A stretch of 17,695 bases of DNA. Source: JAJCYE01 sp036260105 (GTDB taxonomy: Bacteria; Actinomycetota; CADDZG01; JAHWKV01). The DNA is taken from contig DATAAN010000102.1 in NCBI GenBank assembly GCA_036260105.1, positions 1 through 17,695 on the forward strand, in the 5' to 3' direction. Of this stretch, positions 7,734-13,929 are shown piece by piece. The notes under the pieces are model-generated. The model was not told the DNA's origin, ran no database searches, and worked only from the letters and a program-made list of their open reading frames with translations. Both the position numbers and the translations under genes were made by a program. Position 1 is the first letter of the stretch. Each line of letters begins with the position of its first letter.

Positions 7734-8921
7734 ATGCGCAAGTCTGCCGGCGTAGCCGTCATAGGGGGCGGCGTCATCGGATGTGCGATCGCCCGGGAGC
7801 TTGCCGCACTGGGCGCCGATGTGGTGCTCCTTGAAGGACAGGAGATCGCGCACGGCGCATCAGGGCGAAATCACGGCCTGATCTTCTATCCCCAGAACCC
7901 GGTCAGCGACCCGCTCTACCGCCGGTCTCACGACGTGTACCGGGACATCGCGGCTGCCGGCGAGGTCGACATAACTCTCGACGAGACCCCCGTCGGCTTC
8001 CTGATCCTGGTGGCCGGCGAGGAGCAGTGGCATGCCGCGGAGGTCGAGGCCCGTGCCTGCGAGCTGGGAGGCGTGAAGGTGGAGCGCCTCGACCGCCGGG
8101 AGCTTCTGGAGGCGGAGCCTCACGTCGCACCCGATCTGCTGGGTGCCTGGTACATAGAGGACGGCTACCGGCTCGACCCCCGAGCGCTCACCCTTGCGCT
8201 CGCGCTGCAAGCCCGGGCACAGGGGGCGGAGGTGCATACCGGCGTGGACGTGAAACAAATCGTCGTGCGCGACGGCCGGGCGGCCGGCATTGTCTGCGAC
8301 GAGGGAACGGTCTTCGCCGAAACGGTGGTCCTGGCGGCCGGACCCTGGTCGCCGAAGCTCGCCCGGTCGGCCGGAGTCGAGATCCCGGTCACCGGGGCGC
8401 GGGGATGGCTGATGCTGGTCTCGGCGCCGGAGGTAGTCTGCAACCACCTCCTAGAGTCGTCGGGATGGCACCTCATGGCGGGCGACCCGGGTCCTGCGGA
8501 CATCACCGTTGGTGCGTACGGCGAGGACCGGCTGCCGCCGGCCGACATCGGGCTGCTTGTCCAGCCCAGCGGACCGAACCTGCTGGTGGGTGGTTCCCGC
8601 ATCCCCAGCCTTAGGCAGGACCCCGAGGGGGCGGAGGTCTCCCGGATGATCGCCCGCAAGGCGGCCGCCGCGGTTCCGGCGCTCGCCGGTGCGAAGGTGA
8701 GGGAGGTGTGGTCGGGCGTCCGGCCGATGAGCCCGGACGGCCTGCCGCTGCTCGGCTGGGCCCCCGGCGTGGAGGGTCTTTACATTGCAACCGGCCACGG
8801 CGGCCAGGGCGTGATGCTCGGCGCCGGCTCGGGGCGGCTGGCCGCCGAGACGATCTGCGGCATAGCCCCGTTCACCTCACCGGAGCCCTTCGCCGCCGGC
8901 CGAATTTCGGGAACTTCTTAG
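7734..8921 (+). CDS. FAD-dependent oxidoreductase, DAO family (glycine/sarcosine oxidase-like)
   Basis: Cytoplasmic flavoprotein of 395 aa, normal size for the D-amino acid oxidase / ThiO / monomeric sarcosine oxidase superfamily, which oxidises amines or amino acids to imines. The N-terminal dinucleotide-binding motif is VIGGGVIGCAIARELAALGA, ending in the Glu that binds FAD ribose (VVLLEG). It is followed by HGASGRNHG near the flavin. The C-terminal hallmarks are GVRPMSPDGLPLLGWAP and GLYIATGHGGQGVMLGAGSG. I chose the ATG at 7734 because it begins 6 residues before the FAD strand; the in-frame ATG at 7689 lies in the tRNA promoter region. The substrate cannot be told: glycine, sarcosine, another N-methyl amino acid, proline or a D-amino acid are all possible. 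It diverges from tRNA-His and lies 45 bp before the PDZ gene. Confidence 0.9.
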   Translation: MRKSAGVAVIGGGVIGCAIARELAALGADVVLLEGQEIAHGASGRNHGLIFYPQNPVSDPLYRRSHDVYRDIAAAGEVDITLDETPVGFLILVAGEEQWHAAEVEARACELGGVKVERLDRRELLEAEPHVAPDLLGAWYIEDGYRLDPRALTLALALQARAQGAEVHTGVDVKQIVVRDGRAAGIVCDEGTVFAETVVLAAGPWSPKLARSAGVEIPVTGARGWLMLVSAPEVVCNHLLESSGWHLMAGDPGPADITVGAYGEDRLPPADIGLLVQPSGPNLLVGGSRIPSLRQDPEGAEVSRMIARKAAAAVPALAGAKVREVWSGVRPMSPDGLPLLGWAPGVEGLYIATGHGGQGVMLGAGSGRLAAETICGIAPFTSPEPFAAGRISGTS

Positions 8922-8966
8922 CATCTTCATAATCTGTGTTCAGCACGCCGGTGCGAGAATTGCTTC

Positions 8967-9818
8967 ATGCCTCAAGCGCCCTCCGCAGTTGCCGCCCAGG
9001 CCGTCCGCCGGGAAAACTCCCTCTCTGCGCCGGTCTTCCTTCTGATCGCCACCCTGCTGGCGTTCCTCTTCCTCGCCCCGCGGCCGGCCTCGGCGCAGAC
9101 CCCCACGCCGACCGGATCGCCGAACGCAGAGGAGACGCAGTCACCGGACAACCGGCCGGTCCTCGGCATCCTCGGCTTCACCGCTCCCGAGAACCGAGGC
9201 GTCACGGTCGCCCGGGTCCTGCCCAACTCGGGCGCCGACGAGGGCGGTCTGGAGAACGGCGACATCATCACCGACGTCGAAGGCACCAGGATCTCCTCCA
9301 TGGACGACCTGACGAATGCAATCGAGAGCCGGCGGGTCGGAGATCGGGTGACCATCACCTACGAGCGCAACGGCGAGAGCCGCACCGCCGAGGTGGAGCT
9401 CGGCTCGAGCCGGGAGGACCGATTCGGATCTCCGTTCCAGACGATCCCCGACCCCGACTTCGGGCCCAACCTGCCCGACCAGCCCCAGGGGCCGGACGAC
9501 CAATCGCCCGCCTCCAGCCCGGACTACCGGCCGGTGATCACCCTCTTCGGCCTGCTGATCACCGGGGCGCTCGTCGCCCTGATCGTGATCCTGGTCCGGC
9601 GGGACCGGGCCGGCCTTAAGCCGCCGCTCGCGACGGCGGCCCCCGCTCCGGCGACTCCTCTCGCCGGCGAGACCCGATCGGATCCCCTTGACCTGCTTCG
9701 CCTGCGCTACGCCAGGGGTGAGATCACCCGTGAGGAGTTCCTGACCATGTCGGCAGACCTGGGTGGTCCGGCAAGGACGACTCCGAACAACAGCGAGAGC
9801 CCGAAGGAGCAGCTCTAG
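8967..9818 (+). CDS. Membrane protein with PDZ domain and C-terminal SHOCT domain
   Basis: Protein of 283 aa with unusual domain order. Residues 20-44 are a hydrophobic export segment ending in an ASA-Q signal peptidase-like site. A PDZ domain follows (about 66-150; GVTVARVLPNSGADEGGLENGDIITDVEG is the ligand-binding loop and core), with a Pro/Asp/Ser-rich linker. A second membrane segment (about 187-207, VITLFGLLITGALVALIVILV) is followed by basic residues, so the C-terminus should be cytoplasmic. Residues 237-262 (DLLRLRYARGEITREEFL) are a SHOCT motif, a short oligomerisation domain. The PDZ part resembles HtrA/DegP or site-2-protease PDZ domains, but no protease domain is present. It may act as an adaptor between an extracytoplasmic ligand and a cytoplasmic partner. 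It is convergent with grdC. Confidence 0.88.
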   Translation: MPQAPSAVAAQAVRRENSLSAPVFLLIATLLAFLFLAPRPASAQTPTPTGSPNAEETQSPDNRPVLGILGFTAPENRGVTVARVLPNSGADEGGLENGDIITDVEGTRISSMDDLTNAIESRRVGDRVTITYERNGESRTAEVELGSSREDRFGSPFQTIPDPDFGPNLPDQPQGPDDQSPASSPDYRPVITLFGLLITGALVALIVILVRRDRAGLKPPLATAAPAPATPLAGETRSDPLDLLRLRYARGEITREEFLTMSADLGGPARTTPNNSESPKEQL

Positions 9819-9829
9819 CTTCTAGCTAG
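9815..9829. terminator. Inverted repeat at the convergent junction of the PDZ gene and grdC
   Basis: CTAGCT (9815-9820) and AGCTAG (9824-9829) form a 6-bp dyad with a TCT loop. The stop codon of the PDZ gene (9816-9818) and, on the other strand, that of grdC (9826-9828) both lie in the stem. No T-run follows on either strand. A bidirectional terminator is plausible by position only. Confidence 0.35.
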
Positions 9830-11256
9830 GCGTTCCGCTCCAAAAGGACACTCATCCCGTCCGACTGCTGCGACATCCTCCCGAGGAACAGGCTTCCCTT
9901 AGCCATGAAGTGGATGCGCTGGGCGTCGCCCACGGTAAGGCGCCGTAGGGCGTGGGGAAGGTAACAGATCGCCGATGCCAGGTGGCCCTGCGTCGGAGAG
10001 AAGCCCGGCATGCCCTTGGACTGGGCGAACTCGGCCATCTTGTCCCTGGTTATGTCACCCCGGCGCACCGCCAGACCCGCGATCATCTTGTAGTTGCGCT
10101 CCGGGACGTTGCCCGACCCCTGCGGCTCGGTGATCTCCGGGTCGTGCAGCTCGGTGGCGAAGTCGTCGATGTCGGCCATCTTGAGGCCGTTGCGCTCCAG
10201 CGGCTCGACGGCAAGCGCCTCCATGATCACCTGGTTGGATCCCCCGGCGGCGATGCGGTGCCGGCCCACGGCGTCGAGCCGGACCCGGGGCGAGGTCCCG
10301 TCGTCTTCTTCGACCAGGAAAGCGCAGCCGCCGACAACGTCCTCCATCACCGGCAGCCCCTTGCTCAGGTGGCCCTGGAACTTCATGCCCAGTTTTGGAA
10401 GCGACCCGCCGGCCGCCACCGCCACCCGCTTGAAGACACCGGACTTCACCAGTGCGGACGCCATTACGAGCGCCGGAATCGGCGCGGCGCAGAAGTTCTT
10501 CACGTCGCATCCCGACGCCTGCCTGAGGCCTGCCGCATCGGCCATCGCCTTGGCCATGTTCCCGCCGCCCCGCTGGTAGCGGTCGCCGACCGCCTCCTCG
10601 GCGCACGAGATCACGTAGTCGATGCTGTCCGGATCGAGGTCGTTGTCCTCCACGAGGTGCATCAGCGCCAGCGCGCCGCTCGCCTTGCTGACGAGGTTTT
10701 CGAGCATGACCGGGGCGGCAAGCGACTCGTCCTCCGAGTGGGGGCACTGGATGCTGCCGACCACCTCGTCCACCGGCCAGTAGAGCTTCAGAGCTCCCTT
10801 CGTGCCGGTCTGGCCTTCGAGGCCGCGCTCGCCGACCGCGGCAAGCCGGTCCAGGTTGAACCTCTTCGCCAGCGGATGCGAAGAGAGAGCGGTCGCTGCA
10901 CGCTCCACCGCCTCGCCGGACAGGGCGATCAGATCAAACTCGTCGACCGCCGCCATGAGGCCGAGGAACTCCTCCTCCGGCATGATCTCACCGTCGGGTC
11001 CGAACCTCGTGGCGCCTTCCAGAACCAGGGTCGCCCGGGGCCGCTCGGGCATCTCGCGGGGGTGGATCGTTCCGAGGTAGGCCTGGTGCGATGGGTAGCG
11101 GGCCGCCTGGTCGAAGCTGCGCAGGCTCGCCAGGAACCGCTCCTGAACCTCGGCGTTCTTCGGGAGCTCCCGGCTGGGCTTGGACCCGTGGCGCGCCATG
11201 CCCGGAAGGTGGGCGAGCACCTGGGAAGCGGCGGAAATAACGGGTTGGTCGCTCAT
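9826..11256 (-). CDS. grdC: Glycine/sarcosine/betaine reductase component C, beta subunit (GrdC-like)
   Basis: GrdC-like protein of 476 aa, slightly shorter than clostridial GrdC as I recall it (about 510). In classical systems protein C (GrdC with GrdD) takes the carboxymethyl group carried by selenoprotein A and releases acetyl phosphate. The protein has a thiolase/FabH-like fold: AAGGSLPKLG, a cysteine in KNFCAAPIPALVMAS (Cys256) and a histidine in FSPTQGHLASA match the nucleophile and His regions. The N-terminus (VISAASQVLAHLPGMARHG) also matches GrdC. I chose the ATG at 11256: AGGAG from the grdB TAG region lies 5-8 nt upstream, and only 8 nt separate the two genes. A longer open frame upstream in this phase merely overlaps grdB. 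No grdD follows, which is unusual; a convergent PDZ gene lies there instead. Confidence 0.9.
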   Translation of the reverse strand: MSDQPVISAASQVLAHLPGMARHGSKPSRELPKNAEVQERFLASLRSFDQAARYPSHQAYLGTIHPREMPERPRATLVLEGATRFGPDGEIMPEEEFLGLMAAVDEFDLIALSGEAVERAATALSSHPLAKRFNLDRLAAVGERGLEGQTGTKGALKLYWPVDEVVGSIQCPHSEDESLAAPVMLENLVSKASGALALMHLVEDNDLDPDSIDYVISCAEEAVGDRYQRGGGNMAKAMADAAGLRQASGCDVKNFCAAPIPALVMASALVKSGVFKRVAVAAGGSLPKLGMKFQGHLSKGLPVMEDVVGGCAFLVEEDDGTSPRVRLDAVGRHRIAAGGSNQVIMEALAVEPLERNGLKMADIDDFATELHDPEITEPQGSGNVPERNYKMIAGLAVRRGDITRDKMAEFAQSKGMPGFSPTQGHLASAICYLPHALRRLTVGDAQRIHFMAKGSLFLGRMSQQSDGMSVLLERNA

Positions 11257-11264
11257 CGGGTCTC

Positions 11265-12560
11265 CTAGTTCTGTGACGGTTGGAACACGGTCGGTTTGCT
11301 TACGGGCGTCGATACGGCCTTGAGAGCGGTCTCCAGAAGCAGCCGCCTCCAGGCCTTCTCCTCCTCCGGCCCGAGGGCCGGGTCGCCTGCCGGATACGGT
11401 ATACCCCGCGTGGGCACCACCCTGGGCGCCCCGACCCGAATGGCGATGGGGACGAGATTGCACAGCAGGGCGGTGGGGATCCCGGCCCGCTCGAGCTCCT
11501 TCGCAAGCGTTGACCCGCAACGCGTCCCGGTCCCTCAGGTGGAGGTGAGGATCGCCGCCTGCACGCCCTGCTTGCGCAGCTCGGCTGCCCACTCCACCCC
11601 GTACCGGGCGCCGTTCGCCACCGAGGTCCCGTTGCCGACGGTGACGAAGTACTCGCCGTACAGCTCGCCGATGGCACCCTCCTCCTTAAGCTCGCGTGCT
11701 GCGTCGAGCGGCAGGATGCGGTTGGGGTCGGCGTTCGCCATGACGGTGGAGAAGCCGCCGTGCACCGAGATGTGTGAGCCCTCCTCCAGGGCTGCCAGCT
11801 CGCTGAGCGGGTAGCGAAGCCACTTGGTTGCCCGGGCCGACTCGAGCCTGCCCGGATTGCCCGCCGGCACCAGTCCCCCTTCCGTCAGCAGGGTGATGAG
11901 AGCTTTCGACGGGTCGTCGACCGGGCCGGCCGGCGCCACTGCGCCGAAGTCGGGCATCGGGATCTCGGTGGCTTTGCGGTCCCCGGCGAGCCGTGCCAGT
12001 GCCAGGTCGACGGCCCGCGTGGCGGCGTTCTTGTCGGCCAGGCGGTTCTTGCGCGGCACCCCGCCGACCAGGCCGTCCTCCGCGGTCAGGGTCTCGCCGG
12101 CGGCGACCTTGAGCGCGGCCTTGCCGAGCCGGTCGAGTGTCGCCGCCATCTCCCGGGCCGTCATGCCGGTGGCCACCACCATCGCCGGAGCGGCCTCCGC
12201 GACGCCCGGGTTCTCCGGGTGCATGGCTGCGATCGCAGCCAGTCCGGCCTGCTTGGCAGCGGCGGCTACCCGTCCGCATGCGATGCCGTAGCGGCCGCTG
12301 GTGAAGGCCGGCCCTGCGATCAGCATCTCGGCGCCGGCGCTCTTCACCAGCTCGAGGATCTCCCCGGCCGCCCCCTCCTTTCCAGCGGCGTAATCGTCGC
12401 CGCAGAAGACGGTGGCGACGATCTGGTGCTCGTCGCCGAGCAGCGACGCCAGCTTGCGGCCCGGGCCGGTGGGTGCTTGCCGGATCTCCGGGCCCACCTG
12501 GGCCTTGTCCTCTCCACCGACGCCGGCGAAGAACTGGTTCACGTAGTGGACGATCCTCAT
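11265..12560 (-). CDS. grdB: Selenoprotein: glycine/sarcosine/betaine reductase component B, GrdB-like, with in-frame TGA as selenocysteine
   Basis: Selenocysteine-containing subunit of component B, which in classical systems cleaves the C-N bond of glycine, sarcosine or betaine. It is 431 aa when TGA at 11535-11537 is read as Sec342; GrdB proteins are about 435 aa. The N-terminus MRIVHYVNQFFAGVGGEDKA is the GrdB signature, and the site reads ILTST-U-GTGTRCGSTLAKE. The 89 codons after the TGA continue the family (ERAGIPTALLCNLVPIAIRVG, ending TVFQPSQN) to TAG at 11265-11267. Conventional annotation would stop at residue 341. The start ATG overlaps the grdE stop (ATGA) and has GGAGGAGGT upstream. 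Classical GrdB reads U-G-T-C here as I recall; this one has Gly at Sec+3 and keeps the Cys at Sec+6. Function therefore requires selA/selB/selC/selD elsewhere in the genome. Substrate unknown. Confidence 0.93.
11507..11537 (-). promoter_or_regulatory. Bacterial SECIS-like hairpin after the grdB UGA
   Basis: Starting 11 nt after the UGA, GCGTTG (11523-11518) and CAACGC (11512-11507) form a perfect 6-bp stem with the 5-nt loop CGGGU. Bacterial SECIS elements lie in the coding region directly 3' of the UGA and expose a G-U in a small apical loop that SelB binds; this hairpin fits in place, size and loop. Lower-stem pairing toward the UGA is weak, and I see no certain bulged U. Confidence 0.7.
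11535..11537 (-). other. Selenocysteine codon (UGA) of grdB
   Basis: The TGA falls at the Sec position of the GrdB family, within T-S-T-U-G-T. Homologous reading frame continues for 89 codons after it without a frameshift, and the next stop is a TAG next to the grdC ribosome binding site. The other stops in this operon are TGA (grdE) and TAG (grdB, grdC), so UGA is not generally reassigned here. Confidence 0.92.
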
Positions 12561-13834
12561 ACCGGCACCTCCTCCGCACAGGTCAACCGGCCCCAGCCGA
12601 TGGGACTTAGGCTTCCGTAGATAGCCGCCACGGGAAGGGTCATCTCGGCAGCGGCATCCAGGCCGTTGAGGTCGACGGTGCTGCCGCCGAGAGCGGTCTC
12701 CACCGCCTCGAGGGTGATCCTCTCGTCGTAGTTGCCCGTGCTCACCATCGCGGTGGCCGTCGTGGGCGGCCCGACCACCGGGGGACCGGTTCCTTCGGGT
12801 CCGCTCATCTCGGCAAAGATGCCGATCCCCACCAGGCCCATTGCCTCCAGTGCGTCGATCTTCAGGGAGATGTCCGAGTCGGCGTTGCCGCCGCCTTCCT
12901 TGGTGACGATGGCCGCATCCAGGCCCATCTGCCGGGCCAGGCGGGCGGCGTGGGCAGAGGTCAGCTCCTTCAGCGTCTGGTCAACGGGCTCCGGCGACAG
13001 GATCACGCCGCCGAAGGTGAGGTCCTTGCCGTCCCTCTCCCGAAGAGCGGCGACCACGGGGTTGTTCTGGTGCATGAAGGTTGGGTTCTTCAAGCCCGGG
13101 TGGCCGAACTGGCCGCTCACCACCGCACCATCCTCAAGCTCGTTGGGGTCGATGGCCGTGGGAAGGGAGTTGGCCATCGTCCGCCCGTAGACGAACACGT
13201 CCTTGAACGCACCCTGCGTCTGCAGGTTGACGATGGCGCCGACTCGGGGCAGCGAGGACTCCACGTCTGCGGCCAGCGGCCGGAACTGTTGAACCTCGTC
13301 CGGCTCGGCGTCGCGCGCCAGGTCGGCCAGGGCGACTGCCACTCGCAGCGCCCCTCGGCGCAGCGCCTCGTCGACCTGTGTCCAGCTGGCGTTCTCGGCA
13401 GGCTCGAACTCAATGACGAGGTTGTTCGTCGACCCGAGGAAGGAGAGCTCCGCCACCGGGCCGTTCATCTGGACCATGCCTTCCTGGGCCCGGGGCAGGT
13501 ACCCTGCGACCACCACAGCCGCCCCTCGCAGCACGTGCGTCTTCCCCGTCCCCTGGGGAAGAGCCGGGCCGAGTAACCCCGGGAACATGACTCCGCCGGC
13601 GCCCTTGCTGCGCGGCTCCACGGAGTCGAGGATCTTCACGATCCGGGCGCTCTGGCCTGGAGCGACCCAGGTGAGCTTGACCGAGGCGAGCGCCGGACTG
13701 CGCAGCAGCGCCAGCAGGTCGTCCTCCGAGGCGACCAGGCGCCCGCCGGCGAATCCGGGGGAATCCCCGAACTCCGCTGTCCGCACCTGGTGGACGATCC
13801 TGCGCAGACCGTCGAATCCTTTGCCTTCCGCCAC
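12557..13834 (-). CDS. grdE: Glycine/sarcosine/betaine reductase component B proprotein-like subunit (GrdE/GrdG/GrdI-like) lacking the pyruvoyl cysteine
   Basis: GrdE-like subunit, 425 aa, full length for the family. Recognisable blocks are AIVNLQTQGAFKDVFVYG, GAVVSGQFGHPGLKNPTFMH, QNNPVVAALRERDGKDLTF and IVTKEGGGNADSDI. Classical GrdE is cleaved before a cysteine near residue 242 to form a pyruvoyl cofactor that binds the substrate amine; I recall the segment as SGNCVSACDKN. Here the aligned segment is SGQFGHPGLKN with Phe243 at that place, and the only cysteine in the protein is near the C-terminus (RLTCAEE). Pyruvoyl formation therefore looks impossible, which may mean a quaternary-amine substrate such as betaine, or another chemistry. 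The start is GTG at 13834 with GGGAGG 4 nt upstream; a longer open frame upstream runs into the FAD gene. It overlaps grdB by 4 nt. Confidence 0.88.
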   Translation of the reverse strand: MAEGKGFDGLRRIVHQVRTAEFGDSPGFAGGRLVASEDDLLALLRSPALASVKLTWVAPGQSARIVKILDSVEPRSKGAGGVMFPGLLGPALPQGTGKTHVLRGAAVVVAGYLPRAQEGMVQMNGPVAELSFLGSTNNLVIEFEPAENASWTQVDEALRRGALRVAVALADLARDAEPDEVQQFRPLAADVESSLPRVGAIVNLQTQGAFKDVFVYGRTMANSLPTAIDPNELEDGAVVSGQFGHPGLKNPTFMHQNNPVVAALRERDGKDLTFGGVILSPEPVDQTLKELTSAHAARLARQMGLDAAIVTKEGGGNADSDISLKIDALEAMGLVGIGIFAEMSGPEGTGPPVVGPPTTATAMVSTGNYDERITLEAVETALGGSTVDLNGLDAAAEMTLPVAAIYGSLSPIGWGRLTCAEEVPV

Positions 13835-13861
13835 CGAACCTCCCTTAGAACGTACCCAGAG

Positions 13862-13867
13862 ATTATC
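13862..13867 (-). promoter_or_regulatory. Candidate -10 box of the grdEBC operon
   Basis: On the minus strand GATAAT (13867-13862) stands out in otherwise GC-rich DNA, 27 nt upstream of the grdE GTG. With a start about 7 nt downstream, the leader would be near 20 nt and include the GGGAGG ribosome binding site. No good -35 box lies 16-18 nt upstream. The grd genes may therefore have their own promoter, apart from the FAD gene 95 bp upstream. Confidence 0.35.
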
Positions 13868-13929
13868 GACACCCGGACCTTTACGCCGCGTCGGCCGACC
13901 TGGGGTCGATCGGCGGCGGTTGGTCCGGC

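Noticed and set aside
7308..8921. A 537-aa form of the DAO-family protein starting at 7308
   Set aside because: The extension runs antisense through the zincin-like gene start and tRNA-His; the FAD motif begins just after the ATG at 7734.
11257..11534. Intergenic region with a possible short gene between grdB and grdC
   Set aside because: It is the 3' part of grdB after the selenocysteine TGA, in the same frame and with family similarity throughout.
11535..11537. grdB as a pseudogene broken by a nonsense mutation
   Set aside because: The stop is TGA, sits exactly at the known Sec position, is followed by a SECIS-like hairpin, and the downstream frame is intact.
9826..11592. A 588-aa version of GrdC starting at 11592
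   Set aside because: The extra N-terminal 112 residues lie over the grdB 3' end in another frame and show no family similarity; the ATG at 11256 has a ribosome binding site and matches GrdC.
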